From assembly GCA_016706255.1 (NCBI GenBank), contig JADJJZ010000026.1:1-8437 (forward strand): 8,437 nucleotides of DNA, in the 5' to 3' direction. Positions 1-5,848 of the stretch are shown one piece after another (positions within the stretch are counted from its first letter, which is position 1; each line of letters begins with the position of its first letter). The translations under genes and the position numbers were made by a program. The notes beneath the pieces are model-generated. The model was not told where the DNA came from and ran no database searches. It saw only the letters and a program-made list of their open reading frames with translations. Source of the DNA: Bacteroidota bacterium (GTDB taxonomy: Bacteria > Bacteroidota > Bacteroidia > Chitinophagales > BACL12).

Positions 1-795
1 CAGGTGGTATTGAGTGGCAGCGCGTATGGTGGTTCTGCCGGCGATTTTTTAACAGCTATGGTTGAAACTAATGATGGTGGTTATTTATTAGGCGGTTCAA
101 GCTCGTCAGGAATTTCAGGTATTAAAACAGAAATTAATTTAGGTGTTACAGATTATTGGTTAGTTAGAATAGATTCGATTGGCAACATCGTTTGGCAAAA
201 TACAATTGGTGGTTCAAGTAGCGATGCCATTACACATCTTGCCAATACACCCGATGGCGGTTTTATTGTAACCGGCTATTCATTTTCAAATATTTCAGGC
301 GATAAAACTGAAAATGGACATAATTTTTCAGCTGATTACTGGATATTAAAAATAGATAGTTTAGGTGCCATTCAATGGCAAAATACTATTGGTGGAAACG
401 GAAGCGATCTTCCTTTATCAGCTTATAGTAATGCAGATGGAACTTGCATCGTTGCCGGATATTCGTCGAGCGGTGCAACAGGCGATAAGACTGAAGCCAA
501 TTTAGGGGGTTTCGATTTTTGGATTTTAAAACTCAGCGCTGCCGGTGGCGTGTTATGGCAAAATACAATAGGAGGAAATAATAGTGATATTCCAAACAGT
601 GTTGTGCCTGCAATTGATGGAGGTATCATTATTGGTGGTTACAGTAGCTCCGGAATTTCAGGTGATAAAACAGAAGCCTTAATTGGTATTACCGATTATT
701 GGTTATTAAAATTAAATACTTCAGGTAATATCGTTTGGCAAAATACCATTGGCGGAACATCTGATGATTATTTATTTAGTGTTGTACTAATATAG
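1..795 (+). CDS. Locus A fragment: GDKTE-type beta-propeller repeats 1-4 (open at left edge)
   Basis: Open from the first base, so the true start lies outside the window; the GTG at 4 is only a chance start. It holds four full repeats with the pattern DGGyllgGySsSGiSGDKTE, then DYWllKld, then GNIvWQNTIGGsssD. The tggcaaaa word for the WQN strand falls at 193, 376, 556 and 736, a period of 180-183 bases. This resembles the SBBP-type beta-propeller repeats common in Bacteroidota exported proteins. The reading frame ends at a TAG at 793-795, but the homologous protein continues one frame over, which indicates one missing base near 785. It probably supplies part of a surface-exposed propeller; the ligand is unknown. 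Confidence 0.8.
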   Translation, partial: QVVLSGSAYGGSAGDFLTAMVETNDGGYLLGGSSSSGISGIKTEINLGVTDYWLVRIDSIGNIVWQNTIGGSSSDAITHLANTPDGGFIVTGYSFSNISGDKTENGHNFSADYWILKIDSLGAIQWQNTIGGNGSDLPLSAYSNADGTCIVAGYSSSGATGDKTEANLGGFDFWILKLSAAGGVLWQNTIGGNNSDIPNSVVPAIDGGIIIGGYSSSGISGDKTEALIGITDYWLLKLNTSGNIVWQNTIGGTSDDYLFSVVLI

Positions 796-1184
796 CAGCT
801 AATAAATATTTTTTATTCGGCTATTCTTATTCCGGAATTGGTGGTGATAAAACAGAAGCAGGTGACGCCACTGCTAATTATTGGATGCTGGAAACCGATT
901 TATCAGGAGTAATTGTAAGTCAGGAAACAATACAAGCTACTGGATATGATTTTGGTTATGCGGCAGGTATATGTGTAGATGGTGATTATGTTGTTGGTGG
1001 TAAATCCAATAGTGGAATTGGTGGCGATAAAACGGAAATTAATAATGGAGATTTTGATTTTTGGTTAGTAAAAATGACTACCTGCGAAGCAACAACCGAA
1101 GTTTGTAATACCCTCGATGATGATTGCGACGGATTAATTGATGAAGGCGTAAAAAGTATTTTTTTATGGCGATTCAGACGGTGA
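783..1184 (+). CDS. Locus A fragment: propeller repeats 5-6 and first MopE-like module
   Basis: Continues locus A in frame 3 from about 783, although the first ATG in this frame is at 885. The upstream part reads NKYFLFGYSYSGIGGDKTEA, which matches the propeller repeat exactly and shows that the real coding sequence does not begin at the ATG. Repeat 6 ends with DFWLVKM, after which the pattern changes to TTEVCNTLDDDCDGLIDEG, the Cys/Asp-rich MopE-like motif. The frame ends after a T7 run at 1159-1165; removing one T restores the next Asp-rich segment (GDSDGDGFG) in frame 1. Repeat 5 is the most divergent of the series: the WQNTIGG strand is replaced by SQETIQATG. Confidence 0.75.
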   Translation, partial: CTNIAANKYFLFGYSYSGIGGDKTEAGDATANYWMLETDLSGVIVSQETIQATGYDFGYAAGICVDGDYVVGGKSNSGIGGDKTEINNGDFDFWLVKMTTCEATTEVCNTLDDDCDGLIDEGVKSIFLWRFRR

Positions 1185-1550
1185 TGGTTTCGGCGTTCCT
1201 GAAATAACAATATTGGCATGCTCCGCACCTGAAGGGTATGCAGATATTATTGGCGATTGTTATGATGCAAACCCTGCTATTTATCCCGGTGCTACTGAAA
1301 TTTGTAATGGGTTGATGATAATTGTACGGATCAGTAGACGAAGGTTTGCTCATCACATTTTATGCCGATAATGATGGTGACTCATATGGTGATCCCGCAG
1401 ACTTTGAATTACTTTGTGAAGGCATAGCTGGATATGTTGAAGATAATACGGATTGTAATGATGCCAATAATTTAATAAATCCAGTCGCTTTGGAAATTTG
1501 TAATGGTATAGATGATAATTGCGATGGTACTATTGATGAAGGTTTAGATG
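1081..1550 (+). other. Three tandem MopE-like Cys/Asp-rich putative metal-binding modules (locus A)
   Basis: Across three reading frames, the same motif recurs three times: CNTLDDDCDGLIDEG (about 1104-1148), CNG-DDNC-GSVDEG (about 1303-1345, two bases missing) and CNGIDDNCDGTIDEG (about 1499-1543). Between them lie Asp-rich loops, GDSDGDGFG near 1168 and DNDGDSYGD near 1367, of the DxDxDG type, and a conserved DC-DAN segment (1255, 1452). This matches the family named after the copper-binding surface protein MopE (putative metal-binding motif). The loops suggest calcium binding, and the paired Cys suggest disulphides outside the cell. Metal identity is inference; the motif occurs widely in Bacteroidota and Myxococcota surface proteins of unknown role. 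Confidence 0.75.
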
Positions 1551-1666
1551 TTACAATTACAATTTCTGCTTCAGGTCCAACAACAATTTGTCAGGGAAAT
1601 AATGTTACATTATCTGCTACACATAATGGTGATGCAGTGCAATGGAAAAGAATGGCATTGATATAA
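1322..1666 (+). CDS. Locus A fragment: MopE-like modules and start of Ig-like domain 1
   Basis: Open frame-2 fragment. Its ATG at 1322 is spurious: it lies inside the sequence for the second DDNC motif, where two bases appear to be missing. From about 1328 it reads GSVDEG, then the Asp loop DNDGDSYGD, then the third complete CNGIDDNCDGTIDEG. An Ig-like segment follows, with CQGNNVTLSATHNGDAVQWK. The frame stops at 1664-1666 because the A-run at 1645-1648 has four A where the paralogue at about 4204-4208 has five. Adding one A restores KKNGIDIIGATG and the continuing Ig-like fold. Confidence 0.75.
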   Translation: MYGSVDEGLLITFYADNDGDSYGDPADFELLCEGIAGYVEDNTDCNDANNLINPVALEICNGIDDNCDGTIDEGLDVTITISASGPTTICQGNNVTLSATHNGDAVQWKRMALI

Positions 1667-1732
1667 TTGGTGCAACAGGTGTCACTTTATTGGTAAATGT
1701 AACAGGCACTTATACCTGTATGGCATATACAT

Positions 1733-2296
1733 TGCGATACAACAATTTCATCCGGTATTGTTGTAACTGTAAATAAAAATCCTAAAGCAATTATTTCTGC
1801 CGGCGGCCCAACTGAATTTTGTGCAGGCGGTAATGTTACATTAACTGAAACGCCTTCAGGGGGGTCTACATACCAGTGGTATAAAGGTGCAGCACCAATT
1901 CCGGGAGCAACAGCAACAACTTATGTAGCAACAACAACAGGTAATTATAAATGTCGCGTGACAAAAACAGCAACTGGTTGTTATAAAATATCCAACCCAA
2001 TTGCAGTATTAGTAACCTGTAAAGAAGGAGAGGAGCTGACATCGAATAATATTAGTATTTACCCAAATCCAACTTCAGGTCACTTAAATATTAATACAGA
2101 TATTATGATTACAGCAATCAAAATATTTAATAATTCAGGAGCGGTTGTTCAACAAATAACTAATTGGCAGGGAGAAAGTATTGATGTATCTCAATTAGCT
2201 TCAGGAATATATTATTTACAACAACACCCTCGGGCCACAACAATTCGAAAAATATGGCATTGTGAAGGAATAAAAAAGTTGTTTTCGTTGTTATAG
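1733..2296 (+). CDS. Locus A fragment: Ig-like domain 2 and T9SS C-terminal sorting domain
   Basis: Frame 2 is open from about 1733; the first ATG, at 1958, is internal to an Ig-like domain and is not a real start. Visible parts are the end of Ig-like domain 1 (CDTTISSGIVVTVNK), Ig-like domain 2 with FCAGGNVTLTETPSGG, YQWYKGA and GNYKCRVTKTATGC, then the sorting domain from about 2045 with YPNPTSGHLNI, GESIDVSQLASGIYYL. The domain directs secretion through T9SS. The frame overruns to a TAG at 2294-2296 because of an extra GGCA near 2258 relative to the paralogue. Without it the protein ends in VKE with TAA at 2271-2273, as in locus B. The residues before the break (HPRA instead of LFSAT) are also unlike the paralogue. 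Confidence 0.75.
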   Translation, partial: CDTTISSGIVVTVNKNPKAIISAGGPTEFCAGGNVTLTETPSGGSTYQWYKGAAPIPGATATTYVATTTGNYKCRVTKTATGCYKISNPIAVLVTCKEGEELTSNNISIYPNPTSGHLNINTDIMITAIKIFNNSGAVVQQITNWQGESIDVSQLASGIYYLQQHPRATTIRKIWHCEGIKKLFSLL

Positions 2297-2351
2297 TTTT
2301 CAACTCCAGACGCCACCCCGGTCTCCAGACCGGACAAATGAGTGATGAGCA
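2287..2351 (+). repeat. Double-hairpin intergenic repeat, copy R1
   Basis: It reads GTTGTTATAGTTTT-CAACTCCAGACGCCACC followed by the hairpin CCGGTCT-CC-AGACCGG (2318-2333, seven perfect pairs). It shares about 45 bases with copies at 5188, 5481 and 7561. The left arm of the first hairpin is degraded here (ATAGTT instead of GGAGTT), so only the second hairpin is intact. Two heptamers, ATGAGTG and ATGAGCA (2338-2351), follow as in the other copies. Confidence 0.75.
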
Positions 2352-2588
2352 ATTCCAAAGGGCTTTTAATTATTATGATAAAATATAGAAAATCACCTAT
2401 TTGTTGAAGTGACTGCTATTGTCAATCCTAGCTCACGGAAAGTAAAAATCTTATTTGGTGTGCCATAATGATGCATACTTTAAGTTAAAAATAATCCTCC
2501 ACGGATAAAGTCTGATGTCCTACCATGTTCATGTTTTACCTATTAAAGGCAGCAAATGAATAAAAAGGTTAAAAATGTGATGATTATT

Positions 2589-2602
2589 ATTTAAATTTAA
2601 AT
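2589..2602. repeat. 14-bp AT palindrome upstream of locus B
   Basis: ATTTAAATTTAAAT is a perfect palindrome about 55 bases upstream of the candidate -7 box of locus B. It could be a protein binding site, but in AT-rich spacer DNA such palindromes also arise by chance. Confidence 0.3.
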
Positions 2603-2631
2603 TTTTAAAGTGGAGACATATGGTTTAAATA

Positions 2632-2664
2632 TTTATTAATATTTAGGAGTAAATATTAATTTTG
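2632..2664 (+). promoter_or_regulatory. Candidate Bacteroidota-type promoter of locus B
   Basis: TAATTTTG at 2657-2664 fits the Bacteroidota -7 consensus TAnnTTTG exactly. A TTTA at 2632-2635, 21 bases upstream, is a weak match to the -33 TTTG box. Transcription would start about 35 bases before the ATG at 2707, a plausible leader length. The leader shows no Shine-Dalgarno sequence, which is usual in this phylum. The -33 box is imperfect, so this remains tentative. Confidence 0.4.
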
Positions 2665-2706
2665 AATATCAATAAGAAAGAGCGATTTGAATGATTTTTT
2701 ACAACT

Positions 2707-3078
2707 ATGAAGACTTATCTATTATCAGCTTGTAGTGTTATTTTTTGTTGGGTAAATAGTATAGCCCAAATACCTGAAATAGCATGGGAAAATACAATAG
2801 GCGGGTCAGCAAATGAAACATTTTTTTCTAAGCCAACTATTGATGGAGGATTTATAATTGGTGGTATGTCAGTATCGCCCATATCAGGAGATAAAACAGA
2901 GGGTAAAGTTGGCGCAATATTTTATGATTATTGGATTGTAAAAGTGGATTCTAAACGAGTTGTGGAATGGGATAATACTATTGGAGGTAATAACAATGAT
3001 TATTTAATGAGTATAGATACAACATCAGACGGGGATTTATTTTATTGGGAGATTCTGGTCGGGTGCTACTGGCGATAA
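2707..3078 (+). CDS. Locus B N-terminal fragment: signal peptide and first propeller repeats
   Basis: The ATG at 2707 is well supported: it begins a Lys-containing n-region, a hydrophobic core (LLSACSVIFCWV) and an SIAQ cleavage site. The mature protein starts with AWENTIGGSANE, which is the last strand motif of a propeller repeat without its own first half. Repeat 1 follows (DGGFIIGGMS, SGDKTEG, YDYWIVKVDS, WDNTIGG). The final residues after DGD are out of frame: a G is missing from the run at 3031-3034. With it restored, the text reads DGGFILLGDS, then GATGDKTS after a second missing base at 3059-3060. Confidence 0.82.
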   Translation: MKTYLLSACSVIFCWVNSIAQIPEIAWENTIGGSANETFFSKPTIDGGFIIGGMSVSPISGDKTEGKVGAIFYDYWIVKVDSKRVVEWDNTIGGNNNDYLMSIDTTSDGDLFYWEILVGCYWR

Positions 3079-4031
3079 AACAAGCCCTGCAAATGGTGAT
3101 AGTGACTGTTGGCTTATAAAGTTAGATTCAGGGAAATATTCTTTGGCAAAAAGTTTTGGGGGTTCGCACTGAAACAGCACGTGGAATACATCAAATAGCT
3201 GATGGAGGTTTTATTCTAGCTATGAGTTCAAATTCAGGGAATATCCGGGAATAAAACAGAGGCATGCTTAGGTGGATTTGATTTTTGGATTATTAAATTA
3301 GATGATGATGGTAATGTAGTTTGGCAAAACACCATTGGAGGTTCTAGTGATGATAAAGTATATTCAATAATTGAGCTGAGTGGTGGTGGATTTATGGCAG
3401 GGGGCAGTTCAGCTTCAGGTATTGGAGGCGATAAGACAGAATCCTGTTTGGGAGAATCAGATTTTTGGGTAGTAAAATTAAATACCACGGGAGGATTAGT
3501 ATGGCAAAAAACGATTGGCGGAAGTGATTTCGAGAATATTTATGAAATTATTCAAAATCCGGATGGAAGTTTTTTGTTAGCCGGTAATTCAGGTTCCGGA
3601 ATTAGTGGGAATAAAACCGAAATTAATTTTGGTATTTTGGATTATTGGTTGGTTAAAATGGGGCCTTCAGGAGCGTTGCTTTGGCAACATACAATTGGTG
3701 GGTCAGACATAGATATGTTTTATAGAGAGTCTGTAAAAAGAACGATTGATGGGGGGTATATTTTAGGAGGGTATTCCAAATCTGAGATTTCAGGTAATAA
3801 AACAGTAGAATGGCAAAATGAGGATTTTTGGCTCGTAAAAGTGAATGGCCTTGGTGAAATAGAATGGCAAAAAACCATTGGTGGGTCAATGAGTGATTAT
3901 TTATATTCAACCCATCAGTTGAAAGATGGCAGTTATTTTTTAGCAGGATATTCCTCATCAAATGCAACAGGAGATAAATCTGAAAACAATATTGGGGGAG
4001 GCGCTGATTATTGGATTGTAAAATTGACAGG
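2767..4031 (+). repeat. Seven coding repeats of about 60 residues, predicted seven-bladed beta-propeller
   Basis: Seven units share DGGfilgG-S-SGiSGDKTE, a variable loop, D-W(I/L)VK(L/V) and G-(I/V)-WQ-TIGGS--D. Unit spacing is about 180 bases. The series begins with an orphan WENTIGG strand after the signal peptide and ends with a unit that lacks that strand. This is what a circular propeller closed by its N-terminal strand would look like. GDKTE or GNKTE is kept in nearly all units, which suggests a structural turn or a repeated surface ligand site. Confidence 0.7.
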
Positions 4032-4833
4032 AGCTTGCAAACCTACAACAGAAATTTGCAACAGCATTGATGATAATTGTGATGGCAATATTGATGAAGA
4101 TTTGGAGGTAACCGTTACTATTTCACCTTCAGGTGCAACAACATTTTGTCAGGGCAATAATGTTACATTAATTGCTACGCATAATGGTGATGCGGTGCAA
4201 TGGAAAAAGAATGGTGTAAATATTGTTGGCGCAACAAGTGCATCATTATTGGTTAATGCCACTGGTAATTATACTTGTATGGCTTATTCCGATTGCGATA
4301 CAAATACTTCTTCAATTATTACTGTTACCGTAAATAAAAATCCTAAAGCAATTATTTCTGCCGGCGGTCCAACTGAATTTTGTGCCGGTGGAAGTGTATC
4401 ATTAACTGAAACACCATCCGTCGGTTGCAGCTATCAATGGTATAAAGGTGCTTCACCTATCGCACGAGCAACTACCACAACCTATGTCGCTACTACTGCC
4501 GGAAATTATAAATGTAGAGTGACAAAAACGGCAACCGGATGTTTCAAAAATTCGAATGGAATTGTAGTGACAATTACCTGCAAAGAAAGTGAAAATGAAA
4601 ATATTGCACCAACAATATCCATTTACCCAAATCCAACTTCAGGTCACTTAAATATTAGTACTGATATTGTGGTTTCATCAATCAAAATATATAATAATTC
4701 CGGGGCAGTTGTTCAACAAATAACTAATTGGCAGGGAGAAAGTATTGATGTATCTCAATTGGCTTCAGGAGTATATTATTTACAACTATTTAGTGCAACC
4801 ACAACAATTCAAAAAATATTTGTGAAGGAATAA
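3241..4833 (+). CDS. Locus B main fragment: propeller repeats 3-7, MopE-like motif, two Ig-like domains, sorting domain
   Basis: Open in frame 1 from about 3241; the first ATG (3394) is internal to propeller repeat 4, so it is not the true start. Five repeats follow with WQ strands near 3320, 3500, 3680 and 3863, again a period of about 180 bases. Repeat 7 ends at DYWIVKLTG and lacks the WQNTIGG strand. Next come PTTEICNSIDDNCDGNIDE, Ig-like domain 1 (FCQGNNVTLIATHNGDAVQW, YTCMAYSDC), Ig-like domain 2 (FCAGGSVSLTETPSVGC, YQWYKGA, YKCRVTKTATGC) and the sorting domain ending IQKIFVKE at TAA 4831-4833. The last part is nearly identical in DNA to locus A, for example across the stretch coding for TNWQGESIDVSQLASG. 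Confidence 0.85.
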   Translation: MSGNKTEACLGGFDFWIIKLDDDGNVVWQNTIGGSSDDKVYSIIELSGGGFMAGGSSASGIGGDKTESCLGESDFWVVKLNTTGGLVWQKTIGGSDFENIYEIIQNPDGSFLLAGNSGSGISGNKTEINFGILDYWLVKMGPSGALLWQHTIGGSDIDMFYRESVKRTIDGGYILGGYSKSEISGNKTVEWQNEDFWLVKVNGLGEIEWQKTIGGSMSDYLYSTHQLKDGSYFLAGYSSSNATGDKSENNIGGGADYWIVKLTGACKPTTEICNSIDDNCDGNIDEDLEVTVTISPSGATTFCQGNNVTLIATHNGDAVQWKKNGVNIVGATSASLLVNATGNYTCMAYSDCDTNTSSIITVTVNKNPKAIISAGGPTEFCAGGSVSLTETPSVGCSYQWYKGASPIARATTTTYVATTAGNYKCRVTKTATGCFKNSNGIVVTITCKESENENIAPTISIYPNPTSGHLNISTDIVVSSIKIYNNSGAVVQQITNWQGESIDVSQLASGVYYLQLFSATTTIQKIFVKE

Positions 4834-4864
4834 AAAGCATTCATATTTTAGCCTAATTCCAACT

Positions 4865-4877
4865 AACCCGCAGGGTT
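4865..4877 (+). terminator. Small hairpin downstream of locus B
   Basis: AACCC-GCA-GGGTT forms a five-pair stem with a three-base loop, followed by TCTG and not a proper U-run, 32 bases after the stop of locus B. It is the only stem close to the gene end, so it may act as a weak terminator. Confidence 0.3.
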
Positions 4878-4878
4878 T

Positions 4879-4920
4879 CTGTTGTCGTGGAATTTCCAGG
4901 CCGAAACGATTCGTCAACAG
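4879..4920 (+). repeat. Degenerate double-hairpin repeat, copy R0
   Basis: GTTGTCGTGG at 4881-4890 is identical to the start of copies R3 and R4. It is followed by a shortened stem TGGAA-T-TTCCA (4888-4898). The right half diverges (GGCCGAAACGATTCG), and CTGTTG (4879-4884) can pair with CAACAG (4915-4920) as an outer stem. Confidence 0.45.
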
Positions 4921-4958
4921 TAAATTTAACGTTGATATTAAATAATAAAAATAATGTC

Positions 4959-5020
4959 ACCCCTAAAGGGGTTTGCGTTTCAATGCCCGTATATAAGTTA
5001 AAAATATCACCCTAACGGGT
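4959..5020. repeat. Pair of related small hairpins
   Basis: ACCCC-TAAA-GGGGT at 4959-4972 (AC before, TTTG after) and ACCC-TAAC-GGGT at 5009-5020 (also followed by TTTG) have the same loop type and similar flanks (GTC or ATC before, GGTTTG after). They look like two diverged copies of one small palindromic element. Neither is followed by a real U-run. Confidence 0.45.
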
Positions 5021-5057
5021 TTGACTACCGAACAGATTTATAGGTTAAAGAAATGCC

Positions 5058-5086
5058 TGCTCTGATGAATCTCCGATTCAGCAGCA
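5058..5086. repeat. Hairpin with a TCC loop
   Basis: TGAATC (5066-5071), TCC, GATTCA (5075-5080) form six pairs with a three-base loop. TGCT (5058) can pair with AGCA (5083-5086) outside it. The size and pyrimidine loop resemble the first hairpin of the double-hairpin repeats, but the stem sequence is different. Confidence 0.45.
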
Positions 5087-5187
5087 TCGTTCCAAGACTC
5101 CGTCCGACGCATAATACCTTATCGTAAATTATACTTATAAAAAATAATTCCCACCATTTTCGCAATTAAAAAGTGTAGCACTATCCC

Positions 5188-5235
5188 GTTGTAGTGGGTC
5201 TCTCAGACCAGACGCCACCCCGGTCTCCAGACCGG
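5188..5235 (+). repeat. Double-hairpin intergenic repeat, copy R2 (variant first stem)
   Basis: GTTGTAGTGG, then the stem GGTCT-CTC-AGACC, then AGACGCCACC, then CCGGTCT-CC-AGACCGG. Compared with R3 and R4 the first stem is changed on both arms (GGTCT/AGACC instead of GGAGTT/AACTCC), so pairing is kept. The new stem equals that of the second hairpin. Confidence 0.8.
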
Positions 5236-5240
5236 TACAA

Positions 5241-5268
5241 ATGAGTGATGAGCAATGAGTAATGAGCG
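5241..5268 (+). repeat. Four tandem ATGAG-type heptamers (unit A)
   Basis: ATGAGTG, ATGAGCA, ATGAGTA and ATGAGCG stand directly in tandem. The same four occur at 5530-5557 and two of them at 2338-2351, always just after the second hairpin. Since seven is not a multiple of three, the TGA inside each unit falls in all three forward frames. Confidence 0.75.
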
Positions 5269-5351
5269 ATACTGTGAAATTGAGGACGATAATGCTATAT
5301 ATTTATCATTATTCCTAACCTAAACATTTTCATAACAGCCGGATACCACGA

Positions 5352-5369
5352 TCCCGATAGCTATCGGGA
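5352..5369. repeat. Perfect 18-bp palindrome
   Basis: TCCCGATAGCTATCGGGA is a perfect palindrome. It sits inside unit A of the tandem duplication and is absent from the equivalent place in unit B, so it was gained or lost after the duplication. I believe this word is common between genes in Bacteroidota genomes, but cannot check that here. Confidence 0.8.
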
Positions 5370-5480
5370 CACAGAGAAAATGCACACTGAGGACACGGAG
5401 AATTTCTGCTAAAATTGGCGTTGGTTAGCACTGCTGTTTAATAAAAATTATAAATCATAATTATTCTAAAAATTTTTTCC

Positions 5481-5525
5481 GTTGTCGTGGAGTTTTCAAC
5501 TACAGCCACCCCGGTCTCCAGACCG
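5481..5525 (+). repeat. Double-hairpin intergenic repeat, copy R3
   Basis: GTTGTCGTGGAGTTTTCAAC, then TACAGCCACC (three bases shorter than the others), then CCGGTCT-CC-AGACCG. The first stem GGAGTT-TTC-AACT(A)C has one mismatch; the second is intact except its last pair. Confidence 0.8.
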
Positions 5526-5749
5526 ATAAATGAGTGATGAGCAATGAGTAATGAGCGATACTGTGAAATTGAGGACGTTAATGCTATATATTTATCATTA
5601 TTCCTAACCTAAACATTTTCATAACAGCCGGAAACCACGGAGAAACACAGAGAAAATGCACACTGAGGACACGGAGAATTTCTGCTAAAATTGGCGTTGG
5701 TTAGCACTGCTGTTTAATAAAATTATAAATAATAATTATTCTAAAAATT
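5481..5749. repeat. Tandem duplication, unit B (begins with double-hairpin copy R3)
   Basis: Second unit of the tandem duplication, ending around CTAAAAATTC. It has double-hairpin copy R3, the four heptamers (5530-5557) and the shared long stretch. Where unit A has the 18-bp palindrome, this unit reads CCACGGAGAAACACAGAG, which can pair with CTGTGTTTCTCTGTGG just beyond the unit (about 5752-5768), giving a second large inverted repeat. Confidence 0.85.
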
Positions 5750-5764
5750 CCCCTGTGTTTCTCT

Positions 5765-5791
5765 GTGGGCTGTTACTTTGTGGTTTCGGCT
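5765..5791. repeat. Dispersed repeat D, copy 1
   Basis: GTGGGCTGTTACTTTGTGG followed by TTTCGGCT. The same words occur at 7417-7454 with an inserted CCCTTTGCATTTC-type segment. Function unknown. Confidence 0.55.
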
Positions 5792-5848
5792 TTTTAAGTT
5801 TTATGTGTAATGAATGATTTTTTAATTAATAGCGTTTTGTTTTTTTTT

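Larger units (their letters stand above)
1..2273 (+). pseudogene. Frameshifted, 5'-truncated T9SS-secreted beta-propeller/MopE-like/Ig-like protein (reconstructed locus A)
   Basis: Reconstructed coding span that enters from the left edge. Domain order after repairing small indels: at least six propeller repeats of about 60 residues (to about 1080), three Cys/Asp-rich MopE-like modules (about 1081-1550), two Ig-like domains (about 1550-2020) and a T9SS C-terminal sorting domain (about 2045-2273, beginning ISIYPNPTSG). Frame breaks are inferred near 785 (-1), 1159-1165 (extra T), 1309-1311 (missing G), 1325 (missing base), 1645-1648 (missing A), about 1731 (+1 or -2) and about 2258 (extra GGCA). 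The last two-thirds closely matches locus B downstream, which supports each repair. By analogy to the sorting domain family, the product would cross the outer membrane by T9SS and be anchored or released outside the cell. Whether the breaks are sequencing errors or real decay cannot be decided here. No enzymatic function is visible. Confidence 0.8.
2274..2706. other. Intergenic spacer between the paralogues A and B
   Basis: 433 bases without a supportable gene. It holds one copy of the dispersed double-hairpin repeat close to the stop of locus A (2287-2333), followed by two ATGAG-type heptamers. From about 2350 to 2580 nothing recognisable is seen. An AT-rich stretch with the 14-bp palindrome ATTTAAATTTAAAT (2589-2602) leads into the candidate promoter of locus B. 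No U-run terminator follows locus A. Confidence 0.6.
2707..4833 (+). pseudogene. T9SS-secreted seven-repeat beta-propeller/MopE-like/Ig-like protein, frameshifted (reconstructed locus B)
   Basis: Complete locus of about 708 residues after repair. Order: signal peptide MKTYLLSACSVIFCWVNSIAQ (cleavage probably after IAQ), seven propeller repeats (about 2767-4031), one MopE-like motif CNSIDDNCDGNIDE (about 4057-4098), two Ig-like domains (4111-4335 and 4336-4590) and a T9SS sorting domain (4615-4833, from ISIYPNPTSG). Four single-base indels break it: missing G at 3031-3034, missing base at 3059-3060, extra A at 3134-3136 and an extra base near 3239. Together they restore the frame, and the repeats read through all of them, so the protein is probably intact in the organism. 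It would be exported by Sec, then by T9SS, to the cell surface. Role unknown; adhesion or scaffold is the most likely guess from the Ig-like and propeller domains. It is a tandem paralogue of locus A. Confidence 0.82.
5188..5476. repeat. Tandem duplication, unit A (begins with double-hairpin copy R2)
   Basis: First of two adjacent units (start-to-start distance 293 bases). It carries double-hairpin copy R2, four ATGAG-type heptamers, then a long stretch shared almost base for base with unit B (for example CCTAACCTAAACATTTTC and GGCGTTGGTTAGCACTGC). It differs from unit B mainly in having a perfect 18-bp palindrome where unit B has GAGAA. No gene is seen in it. Confidence 0.85.

Noticed and set aside
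423..629. Minus-strand open frames inside loci A and B (423-629, 986-1228, 1174-1356, 3234-3488, 3653-3967)
   Set aside because: They lie opposite convincing coding repeats and contain mirror images of them (for example repeated SVLSPPIP), with no start context or domain.
1..4031. Regular 180-bp DNA repeats as a CRISPR or satellite array
   Set aside because: The period equals 60 codons, the repeats translate to one protein motif, and third positions vary freely, so they are coding repeats.
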